NCBI GenBank assembly: GCA_029990175.1
Contig: JARKIP010000053.1
Location: forward strand, 13,162,001-13,226,000
Source of the DNA: Petunia secreta
Taxonomy: Eukaryota; Streptophyta; Magnoliopsida; Solanales; Solanaceae
DNA length: 64,000 nt
Direction: 5' to 3'
Part shown: positions 32,244 to 43,921 of the stretch, piece by piece
Position numbering within the stretch: position 1 is the first letter of the stretch
Layout: each line of letters opens with the position of its first letter
Translations under genes and position numbers: made by a program
The notes under the pieces: model-generated
Told to the model about the DNA's origin: nothing
Seen by the model: the letters and a program-made list of their open reading frames with translations, nothing else
Databases searched by the model: none

Positions 32244-34408
32244 TAACATGATCCTGATTTCCAAATAGGTAGTGTCGGCACCCAACATCCTCCCCTAGAC
32301 CTGTCGTGCGAACCTTTTCTACCTTAACCAACATAATACACATAGGGAAACTTAAAAACAAACATAATCATATATATAAAAGAGCTACCAGTAAAGAAAT
32401 AAATGCAGCTAACTACCCAAATACATGAAGGTTTAGATTCTATCCAGATCAGACATCTACGAGTATGAATAATATGTACAATTTCCACAAGCGACAAAAT
32501 AGGACTAGCAAAAGAAGACTAAAGGTGTTGGCCATCACGAACAAAAGGCTGGCTCACCACCGACAGCTAGATCGTCCTCGCTCCTCAATCGCATGCCGAG
32601 CTGGGTCTTGGAGCGGAATCTACCAAAACAAAAAGACAAACAAAAAACAAACAGAGAGTGCGTTGAAAGAACTCAGTAAGTGGGGGCTAGCTAGCTACCT
32701 GGAACGATAGGTAGACTATCTAGGAAATTAGATGATCAAATAAAAGGCAACAACAGATAATAAATGCAGGAATAGCTCAATCCATAGGTCACATACAACA
32801 CATCATTTATATGATGGAATGAAATGAGATGTATGGGGTCACATGTGCACAAAGCCCTTACCAGTACAGGACCTTCATCATCTATGAGGGGTGCATGAAA
32901 TGATGTAATCTTGACCGGTATAGGACAATCATCAACTACCGTTAGTACATGGAATGATAACCCTCACCAGTGTGGGACACTCATCACCTACCATGAGATA
33001 CATAACACAATATTAAACCTTCCACGGCTTAGGACACTCAGCGACAACGAACAATATAATATGAAAACAGAGCGGAATACTCTTGCTCTTGGTGCAAGCC
33101 TCTTTTGCTCCCAGTATGATACCAAGTTCAAACATAAAAATAGAGCATGCAATGCAATTCGAAGCTGCGACGTAGTAACTATGCCCTATCAGTAGCCACA
33201 ACATAAAAAACAAGTGGGTAGAACATCCATAAGGCCAAAGGCCGTCAAAGAATTGGATGGACTACTTACCTCAAGTCATGCGTCAATCTGGCAACTCAAC
33301 GATCTCTTTGCCCTCCCGAATCCTTTTAGAATCACCTTGTTTTGAGTCATAGAAGTAGAATTGCACTTATAAGTGCCAAGACGAAGGATAGCAAACAATA
33401 ACGCAAGTTTATTAAGAAATTCCCGAATTGCCCCTGGGCTTATTTCAACTAATATTAAGAAATGATACCTTTTGAGACTCCTCATAGTCCACGGTACCAA
33501 TTATACTGTTGGATTGAAATTCTGACTACATTTACCTAAATTCCCATTTCCCAATAGTTAGGGTTCCAACCTAATAAAGTTACACAAAATTCATGAATTT
33601 TGCAAGCCTAAATTTTCAATTAATAATATAGAAAAGTTAGAATTCATTACCTGGACATTTGGGATGATTTGGTCCCCTAGAATCTCATAGAAATCGAGCT
33701 CCACCAAAGGATTTGATCAATATTTGAGTTTTGTCGACTGTTGGGTCCTTTTTATACCTTGGCGCAACACTTTCGTGCAGCCTCAGTCGCATTCGCACCT
33801 TAACTCATCGTTGTCACACCCAGAAGCATGTGATCGCACAGGGCAGCCAGCTTCTTCAGTGATGTCGTGCCAAGAAGGGCACTGTCGCGCAAGTCTATGC
33901 ACTTACTGGCCTGACATCACAGGTTGGTGCTGTATTTTGGGTTCAAAAGGGACCTATGTTGCTATAAATCACACCATACTTTTCACATAATTCCTACAAC
34001 ACTTTTAAGAGTTACTTGCAAACTCAGATCTAAAAAAAAACCTCCGATACACAAAGCGAGGCGTTAAATGGAAGAGAGGAAAACTTTTACTTTCAGAACA
34101 CAAGCAAAAAAATATCGAAACGATCTCGAATTTCACTTTCAAATGTTCATATAGGTCACTGATGACCATACAAACTAAGTGAAACTTCTGGATTTCATAA
34201 CAGAACTCATTTACTCGAAACAAGCTCAAAAATCATTAAATGAATTACTGACACTAGAAAATGAAAACGTATTTCAAGACCTATCAAACGAAGTCCGATT
34301 TAGCTCACACTTTACAGAAAGATCCTATTATACCTTACAGAGCTTATAAGATGGTCGTTAGTAAACGGAAGTCCAAACTCTTAAAATGACTGACAAGGAA
34401 TCATTTTA
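32244..34408 (-). repeat. 5' LTR of the Tekay/Del-type element
   Basis: It is homologous to 26703-28896. The terminal CA bases are mutated (ends read TAACATG and CATTTTA on the plus strand), but alignment with the other LTR and with the solo LTR fixes the boundaries. The minus strand has a TATA box (GGTATAAAAAGG, about 33748-33759). Confidence 0.85.
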
Positions 34409-34413
34409 ATTAT

Positions 34414-34869
34414 TTTAGGAGTCTTCATTTTATATTAACCTTAATGAGTTAAAACTTTCATACAAAAGAACCCCAAAGTTTTTTTATTTTCATAAAGGTC
34501 CCCTCCGTTTTCCCACATTTAACTTTTCTTCTTCTTTCTTATCCTCTTTCTCCTCATCATTTTCTCAAGTTCTTCTTTCTCCCCTCATCTTCCTCTTCTT
34601 CTTTTTTTTTTCATTTTATTCTTCTTTTCTGATTTTTTCTTATTCAAATTTAAAATTCACCAATGTTGAACCAACTTAGAATTTTAAAGTTAAAATAAAT
34701 TCGAACCTTATATTTAAGTTATTTTGAAATGGGTATTTTCAAATTATTAGGCGAGCATTTTGAGGTTGCACAGAAAATTTAGGGTCATTTATAATTGTTT
34801 TGAATTAAATTTGGATTGATTTAGATCAAAATCGATGCTAAAATTTTTATCTTAGTGTAGTAAACATCT
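34414..34869. other. AT/CT-rich DNA between the Tekay element and the palindrome array
   Basis: A pyrimidine-rich stretch (about 34510-34640, CTTCTTCTTTCTT-like) is followed by A/T-rich noncoding DNA. No gene is supported. Confidence 0.5.
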
Positions 34870-35050
34870 AAACAGATGTTCGGGACATCTGGATAGATGC
34901 TTTGAATATCTGCCAAGACGTTCTAGAACATATGTGCTAGATGTTCGGAGCATCTGGCAGATATTGCTATCATCTTTGTAGATATGACAAAAAAGTAGAT
35001 ATTCCAAACATCCTCAATAATGTTTTCAACATCTTAGGACTAAGATGACG
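34870..35050. repeat. Array of AGATGTTC-type palindromes at about 21 bp spacing
   Basis: About five 17 bp inverse-symmetric units follow one another (AGATGTTCGGGACATCT, AGATGCTTTGAATATCT, AGACGTTCTAGAACATA, AGATGTTCGGAGCATCT, AGATATTGCTATCATCT) with 3-5 bp gaps. The layout resembles the ATGTTTAAACAT arrays beyond 55 kb, but with another core. Confidence 0.7.
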
Positions 35051-36044
35051 TTCCGAACATGATAAATGAACATCTATTGACTGATTTTACAAATAATTAA
35101 ATATTGACTTAGTGATTTAATGATAGTTGAATATCTATCGAGCAATTAACTCTCAATTATTAGACACTGAAATATTGATTTAATGATATTCGAATACTTA
35201 TCAAGTAATATATCAATAGTTAAATATCAACTTACGATTAATAATATGAAATATCTACTGAGCAATTCTACGTACAATAAAATATTAACTTATTGATTTC
35301 AATGATAATAGAACATTTATTAAGCGACTTAACGAATAGTTAAATGTTAACATATATATTTAATGATAATACCTATTTTCACAAGTAGTTAATTATTAAC
35401 ATATTGATTTACTGAAAATCAAACATTTATCATACAATTTTACAAAAAAGTTAAACGTTCACATAATTATTAAATAATAATCAAACATTTATCAAATGAA
35501 TCTTCAAATAATTGATTATTGACGTGTTGATTTAATGATAATTAAACATCTATCAAGCTATTCTACTATTTATTATTAAGATGAACATATTGATTTAGAT
35601 GCCGAATAATTTTTCGGATAGTTAAACGTTAAATTATGATTTGATGATAATATATCTTAATGACTAGTTAAAAAATATACTGATTTAATAATTATTAAAT
35701 ATTTATTGAGGCGATTCTATAAATAGTTAAACATTAACAGATTGATCAATCATTTATCATAAAGATAGTTTAACATTAACATATTAATTTAATGTTAATC
35801 GACCATCTATCGAGTGATTATACAAATAGTTAAACATTAACATATTAATGTAATGATAATCGATCACCTATCGTGTTATTATACGGATAAGTAAACATTA
35901 ACATATTGATGTAATGATAATCTATCATTCATCAAGAGATTATACAGATAATTAAACATTAACATATTGATTCAATAGTAATCGATCATCTACGGTGGGA
36001 TTCTACGAATAGTTAAACATTAACATATTGATTTAATGATAATC
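35051..36044. repeat. 61 bp tandem repeat array, left part
   Basis: A typical unit contains AGTTAAACATTAACATATTG, ATTTAATGATAATCGATCAT and CTATCGAGTGATTCTACG. Spacing is exactly 61 bp in the last four units (about 35830, 35891, 35952, 36013); older units to the left are diverged. About 16 units. The array is cut at 36044 by the solo LTR and resumes at 38360. Confidence 0.88.
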
Positions 36045-38354
36045 TGAAACGACCTCAGTCAGTCGTTTTGGGAGTGAAGAGTTCAATTAGCGTGTCGACA
36101 GTCTTAAAATTTTCGTAAAATCCATTAGGACCTGTCTGCAAAATTTGACCTGATTCGGACCTCGTTTGGTAAGTTTTCTAATAAGGTTTCCGTTTTAGTT
36201 GTTGGTAAAGCTTAAAAGAGGTTTCCGAGCTTGATTTGAGTAAATGAGCTCCAGTTCAAAATTCGAAGGTTGCATTAGGTTCGTGTGGTCATTTGTGACC
36301 TGTGGGAACTTTCGGAAGTGAAATCCAAGGTCGTTCGGATAAATTTCACTAAAGATCCAAAAGTCAAGAAATTGACCTCTTTTCATGGGATCCACATCTT
36401 AAGTTATAGATATCCGATTCAAAATCTGTCTTTGCGAACATATCACACAAGTGTTATATGACTTGTGTAAAAAATTTGAGGTTATTCTGAGTCTCGTAGT
36501 GTCACTCTCAGACCCGAACTACAGCATAAGCAGGTGTTGGCGCAAAATTCTGCACCTTCAAGATAACCCTGTGCGATCGCGTACGTGTTGGCATATGAAC
36601 TATGGTGCGTGCTGCCGCAAAGCACGACCGCATGTTTGAAAATGCATTCACGATGAAGGGGTGGCGCGTCGGCGACCTGGGTTCCGCGAACGCGCTATTT
36701 CAGGGGTATAAATAGACCCATGTCTGCTGTTTTCATTTCTCTCACAATTTCATCTATTCTAATCAGCTCTAAGGTAAATTCTTGGTACTAAATCAACCTA
36801 CAACGTTCATTTGGATCTTGAATTCAAGTAGATTTAGCAAATGGAAGTTGGGTTTTGAACCCTAGACATCTCAAATTGGGCAGCTGATATAAATTAAACC
36901 TCAAATGGTAACCAAATAATATCGTTGAATTCTCGAGACTTTGACGAGTTCGGAAATATATGGTTTTTGGGCATTTGATTAAACCCGATCTAGGGGTATT
37001 TTCATAATTTTCTTTCATCTTCGCGTAATAGCTAATTGAGTTTGTGAGCGCTTATAAATGCGAATTTCTTCTTTGGCTTAGAGGAAGATAGGTCCAAGAG
37101 GCGTCAGCAAGGAAAGGAATTGGGTATGTATGTTCAGATGTACTATTTTATTATATTATGCTCGGTGTGAGCCAAGAATAAAGCTATCTTGTTGGTAAAG
37201 TGAAGTTGAATGGTTAGGCTATAACACATGAATGCTATTTGAGGATAGAAGCTCTGCAATAGTTAAGAGTACCTATTAATTGAACTGTAAGCTTAATATA
37301 GAATTTAGAATGAAAGTTCGGGTATGATTGTGAGTATGAATTGGGAGATATAATGTCCTTCTAGGTTGGGAATCCTTATAGAATCGCAAGGCTTACTTAT
37401 TGTATTATGGTTCGAATTGCATGGCAGTGCATACCACATTCATGGCTGGGCATTGGCATGGGAGCAGGAGTATTTCTACCCGGACTATATATTAGACCAC
37501 CAGACTCGACGAGTGTCCCGATATGGGGCATGTTAATATTGATTTATGTACTTTCTGGTAGTCGGTGAGGGGTCCCGCATTGGTGAAGGATTATTGTTAC
37601 ATACATCTTCTGGTAGACGATGTAGGCCTCACACTAGAGATAAGTGTCGGGCACATATGACCCCATTGCTTCATATTGCATCCATCCCATTTCATTACAC
37701 TTGCTACTGATTATTGTTTGAATGTTACGTTCTGTTTTGTGTATGCGATACGTATATCTGGTTGTGGATATGTTTGAGATTGTCTCTACGTTCCTAGCTA
37801 TCTTGCATCCCTAGTTGTTTATATGCTTCTAATTGCTTATACATTTCTAGTTAGTAGTTGCTTATCTCTTCTCCCTGGTTAGCTTACCTAAGCTTTGAGG
37901 TGGCTAGCCAACCCCCACTTATTGAGTCATTTCGACTCACCCTTACTTTTTTCTTTTTGTGTCTATTTATTTTGGCAGGTTTTGCTCTAGGACTGAGTAT
38001 CTCGCGCGAGTGAGAGACGGAGGTGATATCAGCTGTCAAAGTGAGCCAGCGATGGTCCAGAACAGCCACCAGTGCTAAGTTTTGTTTAGATAGTCTAGTT
38101 TTCTCCCTTCGGGAGGTGTATGTATTCTTTTGCACTATTAGATGTCTAGACTGGATAGCCCTAAACCTAGTACATTGGGTAGTCATTTGTAACTTCTTCT
38201 ATACAGCTTAAGTATAATTATGTTCTTGTCGCTTTAAGTCTTATTTTTTATCAGTAAATGATTTTTGTAATTCAATTCAAAAGGCTTCACCCGATGGGTC
38301 TAGGGGAGGATGTCGAGTGCCCGCACGACCTAGCCAGAAATCTGGCTCGTGTCA
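36045..38354 (+). mobile_element. Solo LTR of the Tekay/Del-type family
   Basis: This 2310 bp LTR starts TGAAACGACCTCAG and ends CTGGCTCGTGTCA. The identical 5 bp TAATC flanks it (36040-36044 and 38355-38359). Its ends match, in inverse orientation, the LTRs of the element at 26703-34408. It interrupts the 61 bp tandem array in phase. It was presumably left by LTR-LTR recombination of a full element. Confidence 0.92.
36707..36715 (+). promoter_or_regulatory. TATA box of the solo LTR
   Basis: TATAAATAG lies in GGGGTATAAATAGACCC, about 660 bp into the LTR, followed by a pyrimidine-rich start region (TTTCATTTCTCTCAC). It matches the TATA position of the related LTR at about 33750. Confidence 0.7.
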
Positions 38355-38760
38355 TAATCAATCATCTATTGAGTGATTAACGAATAGTTAAATATTAAAA
38401 TATTTATTTAATGGTATGTAACATCTATTGATAGATTCTACTGATAGTTAAACATTAACATATTGATTTAATAACTATCAAATAACTATCAAGCAATTCT
38501 TGAATAGTTAAATATCAATATCTTAATGATAATCGATCATCTATCAATTGATTCTAGTGATTGTTAAGCATTAACGTACTAATTAGATGATAATCAATCA
38601 TCTAATGAGTGATTGTTTGGATAGTGAAGCATTTATATATTGATGTAGTGATAATGAATCATCTATTGAATAATACTACGGATAATTAAACATAAATATA
38701 TTGATTTAATGATAATTGATTATTCATTAAGTGATTCTTCGGATAATTATAGAACCAAAA
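38355..38760. repeat. 61 bp tandem repeat array, right part
   Basis: About six further units of the array (GAATAGTTAAATATTAAAAT at 38381 onward) continue the period once the 2315 bp solo LTR plus duplication is subtracted. Confidence 0.85.
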
Positions 38761-39734
38761 AAACACATTTAACCTGTCACCAAAAAAAAAAAAAAAATCT
38801 CCAACATTGAAAGGTGGTAGACACTAAATATACACAGTAGAATTTGATTATACAATTGTATACAACCTTATACTTTATCAATACAAAGATCTACAATGTT
38901 ATGTAAACTTATACAGAGGCTTTGCATGGGGTATAGTGATTATACCTCACTTGCCTGGCAAAAAACATACTTAGCCATCCCTAAAACAAGCATTAAGCTT
39001 CAATAGGAATAGAAAAAAAAAATATATTAAGAGACAATTTTGTCAGAAATCATGTTAGACAAAAGTTGACCATTGTATGCAAGAGCGTGAAACCAATTGT
39101 CCACATAACACGAGCCAAAAATAAAAGGCTGCTCAACTTGATTTTGTTAACATCATAAAGCTTCTTGGCATTTCTAAAATCATGAAAATTAAAAGAGGCC
39201 AGTACATTCAGGTAATTGTATAAAACATACCATTAAAGCTAAAACAATTAATCTACCTTTGTGATGAAGTCATCCCATTATCAACAAGTACAAAAAAACT
39301 CTTGTAACAAATGCAATAAAGGATCAAATAGATCTGCAGCAACTATAAAAAGAGATTTGGTAGCAAAAATATGCTTGGGCGTTGATCCTGATGCGGTACT
39401 AACCTCGAATCAAAAGGTAGAGTATATGGAGATTTGTAAAATTTCCTGGTTTCTTTTGTCGAAACAACTATTTAGGGGTGAGGTTTTGTTCTTCTAAAGC
39501 ATTGGTGGCTTGTTCATCTTCATGGACATATAGAGGTGGAATTAATGTATAAATCAAGATCATGGGATTACTTATCGTGGGGAACACTTTCTTAAATTCG
39601 GCAAAAAATTATCCTCATTAACAACACCATCTACAGCCCTTAGATAGAGAAAATTCATGAATTCAAAATTCAGCAAAAACTTTACAATGAACAGACACAT
39701 AATTTAGTTTTTATTTGAAAATAAAAAAGAACTA
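38761..39734. other. AT-rich intergenic DNA, no supportable gene
   Basis: A poly(A) run lies near 38783-38798. A 78-codon frame at 39261-39497 has no recognisable motif and is probably chance. Confidence 0.5.
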
Positions 39735-42700
39735 TCTATATATATATAAAAGGAGATAGTAGTTAGTTTAGTTAGCAAAGTAGTTAGGATAAAAATTAGG
39801 ACAAAACATTTATCCATTGTCTTAAATTGAAATATGAAAATTTTAAACTGAAAATATTAAAATTAAAATAAAAAATAAGCCTTTTTAAGCTAAAGGAAAA
39901 GATAATAAGTAGTTTTTGAAAGATAAACCTATTGCCTTATCTTAAATGATATTTTTAAAATTTAAATGGGAAAATAGTAAATATTTTTTTATTTTTTAAA
40001 TTTTATTTGAAATTATATAAGTTTTTTGAATTTGAATAGAAGGATAAGGAAGAAAAGATAAATTAAAAGAAACAGATATAGAACTAGAACGGTACAATAT
40101 TATTGTTACTTTAGTTAAGTTACTGATTTATTACAATAACCACATAAGTATTTTTTTATTTATAAGACCATATTTTATTGAAAAATATTAAAATATGATG
40201 ATTATTTTATCCATTTTATGTACGTATATCTTCGCTTGATTAGAGCTATATTGAAAAAGATTTTTAATAAAGAGTTATATTGAAAGTGGTGAAAATTGTA
40301 TCTAATTCGGTAAAGAGCAATGGAAATGCAACTAAAATTTTGAACTGATTAGTTAATATTTTCTTTTCAATTGAAAGATATTTATCTTTTTGAATTTGAA
40401 ATGGCAATAGATGTATTTAGATAAATCCTACATAAATTAAAATAAATTAAAAGATAAAGTATATGCTGTTAGAATTCAAAAGGATGATGCTTTCCAGTTT
40501 CCAGTTTGAATTGATCTATATCTATTTTCGAGAGATACTAATTTTGAATAAATTTGTGGGAGTGACCTTGTGGAAGGAAACTTACTGTATTTTATCCATG
40601 TTTTTAAGATGTGATATTTTTCCATTTGAATTGAGATAGTAACTATTTCCGGACCTACCTATATTTATTTATATCATACATTTTATATTTAGTGTGGTTA
40701 GTTTGTATCTGAATTTAAAGATGATATTTTTTTTTTTAAAAAAAACAATTATAAAAGGTATCTCTACAAATCTGCAATATTTTTTAAAAATAGGATCCAT
40801 TATTCTTTGAGAAAGCACCTATGTATTGACAAAAAGTTAGTGACTTCAACAGATTAAACTATTAAAAGATCATTTGGATGTTGCGATGGCCGATTATAGT
40901 GGGTTTAGAATTTAGTTTAAAAAGATTAACATCTTTAGTATAAGAAGATAAAGAAAAATTCGGTGCATTTTCAAATTGAGATAATTGCACTTAAGAGTTA
41001 GGATCATTACCGACTTCACCAATTGAATAGGAGATAAATACTCAGCCATAACAATTTTCATTTTCAAAATTTAAATAATATTTTTATCTTTTACATAGTT
41101 TAAATTTATTGTAGATTTAAAGATAAGTTTTGCATCTCCCTCCCCGCATTCAATATATACATAGAGATATTTTTTCACAAAGTTATTGGAGTTCTTATTA
41201 TTCTTCTTTCTTCTTTGTTTAGTGTAGGCCGTTTATTTTTTATTCTCATACATATGTTCATATAGTTGTACAATTCGGACTAATATTTATTTACATTATT
41301 TTCTATTTGTGTACAGATGCATTGTTGCTTCAAAATGGCAGCGGTCAAATGTCATAATGTATACCATGCTTAATTTGCCGGATGAGGTGCTTAATTTTGT
41401 CATGTATTGCTTTTTTTTCTTCATAGAACCGTTTCGTAGATAGAGAATGATGAGTAATTAATATAACTTAATTATCATCTACTATATGTTGCTTCTATAG
41501 ACCGAAGATAAAAAAAAACGAAACATAATAGTCGGGAAGAGCCTTAATTTATGAGTGAAGAATTGGGTAATGTTGATTGATGAGGTTAGTTTTCTTTAAT
41601 GAGCATGCTTTTATATTTTGTTGATCTCTTTGAAAGTTATTTTATTAATAGAAATAAAAAAAAAAAGTTTAAGAAAGGACGTCCATCTTTATGCATGTTA
41701 TTTTATTAATAGAAATAAAAAAAAATTTAAGAAGGGACGTCCATCTTTATGCATGTGACAGGTGGATTTATACTTTAGCATTGGAAGTTACTATTGATAA
41801 TTTGAGTTTTAGAAGAGGTGGACAGCGCAAAAATTTATTCAAGGTGAATTTTGGAAGAGGTGGACAGGGCAAAAAATTTATTCAATGTCTTCGAAGGAAA
41901 AACTAGCAACTTGAAATTTACTAAGAAAATGGGCAAGCTAATAGTTTTTCATGGATGATGAGCAATAATTAGAAGCTTAGTCCGGGTAAAAGTTTCAATT
42001 ATTAATTAATGTATGTTTATTTAATCTTTATATTTTATTCTTTTTAAAATATTCTGTGTTTCTATAGAGCTAAAGATGTTCTTCGTGATTTAGTTTACTC
42101 TATAAATTATTACATATATTTTGGTAGATGTGAATTGATTTAATAAAAAAGAAAAAAAGAGAATGCAATGGATCCAGATGAAACATATATGCTATGAAAT
42201 GTACACAAGCCAATTTACCTGTAAATGTGGCTTGCACATATGAGTGAAACATTTTAAATACAATGATAGTAGATTTTTTATGCACAATATATGAATCCTT
42301 TTACTTATGAGAAGTGCTTAGTATGTCTGAATGATATTCTATATTTTTTTTTTTACTTAAAACACTTTAAAGAAAATAAAAAATTCAAGCGTGGGAAAAA
42401 ATTAAGGAAGCAGAAGAAGCAAAAGAAAAACTATTTAGAACCGTAAAATCAATGCCGTAAATGTCAATGAGGCTGAACAAATACTATTAGAGTAGACATC
42501 GACACACTATCTCTCTTCTTCAAAAAAACTTCTCCACTGAAATCTTTATCCAGTTTTCAAATACTGAAAAATTAAAGGAAGATATCGAGAACAAACACTC
42601 TATTGTATCGATCTTTCTTTGGAAATTTGATGAACTTTGTTGGTTCTGCAATAATTTTTGTAAGTGTACAATAATTATTAGTTTTCTTATACCATTTTTC

Positions 42701-43086
42701 TTACTGTAACTTAGTTTCAGAACTATGCGATTTCTTTCTAAAGAAAATATTTGATCCCACAAATTGCAGAGCGTGTAGCATCGACATAGAAGAAATAGTT
42801 CCGCCTCTGTGATATCAACATAGAGATTCACATCCATTACAACCTTTAAGGCCGCTTGAGGCACATATTTTGCTAATACATTCTGTTTAATATAACCATC
42901 ATTAAAGTATGCTGTTAATTTGCTAACACACTATTCTTGGTGGTTTTCGACGGAACTATAGATTGAAAAAGTTGCATGAATAGTGTAAAATATAAAGATG
43001 AATTTAAAGTTCGATTCATAACTATTTAGGATTAGGAAGTACTTACTTTATCTAAATTCTGCGCATCGCGCGGGTCGTAATACTAA
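39735..43086 (+). mobile_element. Candidate non-autonomous Helitron
   Basis: The 5' end TCTATATATATATAAAAGGA follows a host A (39734). The 3' end has a six-pair hairpin (CTGCGC-ATC-GCGCGG) at about 43060-43073, ten bases before a CTAA terminus at 43083-43086, followed by a host T. Plant Helitrons start TC, end CTRR with a hairpin 10-12 bases upstream, and insert between A and T, so all end criteria are met. No RepHel protein is seen. The interior is AT-rich with two local duplications (41638-41756; about 41808-41890). Possible captured exons were not recognised. Confidence 0.75.
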
Positions 43087-43921
43087 TAGTATTAATAACA
43101 GAAAATACATCTTCAACTTCCTCATTTACATTTCTGATTTCCAAGCAGAGAAAGAACAAATACAAATGATCGAAGCAATATAACTTATCCAACTATGAGT
43201 CGGGGTCGAATCACACAGAGACGTTTAAGGGTGACTAACCTAGTGGAGAAATTATCATTAATTTTAACTAAGCCAAACTCTTTTTGAATTTTTGATAAGG
43301 TTAAAAACTCATAAAAGTAAAAACTAACTAGAAAAGTGGATAAATTGATCAATGGCATTCACAAGCAATGGGAAACAAGATAATTAGGACCTAAAAATTT
43401 AATTCACTCAAGCTTAATCTAATGTAATTGACTAATGTGATTGACTAATGTGATGAACTAATCCTTAGGTATCACTATACCTCTCGAGCCAATTCACCTA
43501 ATTAGAATTTTTCGGTGTCTAATTAGCCTAACACTCATTAATTCTCTCGATATTAAGTGAGTTGCATAAGCCCAATGGATATGTGCCCAAGTCGGAGTAT
43601 CCCTATCTCTAGTTCAACACCTTTAATCCGAGTTTATCAATCTTTTGATGACCAAAATTCTCCGTTAGCTATTTTATCAAATTTCAAAACTAACTTTTCT
43701 AGTGTGAAATAGAATATTAAGGCATAAATTAGTGTTTCCAACGACAAATTCTCTAAACAAGCATGGAAATAACTAAATAATGAAAGACCCATTTCATAAA
43801 TATCTAGATTTAATCAATACAAAAGCAACTTGAATTGAATAACAATTATAGCTATTACTATCTCTACTAAATAATGTTCTAAGTATGAAAGAAACCAAAT
43901 ACACCATCAAGTTCTGATGTA

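Larger units (their letters stand above)
26703..34408 (-). mobile_element. Tekay/Del-type Ty3/gypsy element with both LTRs, internally deleted
   Basis: Two 2.2 kb LTRs flank a 3.3 kb interior. The 5 bp ATTAT occurs directly outside both (26698-26702 and 34409-34413), marking one insertion event. On the minus strand the interior reads: initiator-tRNA-Met-type primer site, gag, protease, broken RT, RNase H, integrase C-terminus, polypurine tract. The RT palm and the integrase core are missing. The LTRs differ clearly from each other, so the insertion is old. Confidence 0.88.

Noticed and set aside
26694..34401. AGGAAT as target duplication of the Tekay-type element
   Set aside because: Alignment with the other LTR and the solo LTR shows that the right AGGAAT belongs to the LTR itself; ATTAT at 26698 and 34409 fits the true ends.
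39261..39497. 78-codon frame as a gene
   Set aside because: No domain, promoter or similarity recognised, in AT-rich DNA where such frames occur by chance.
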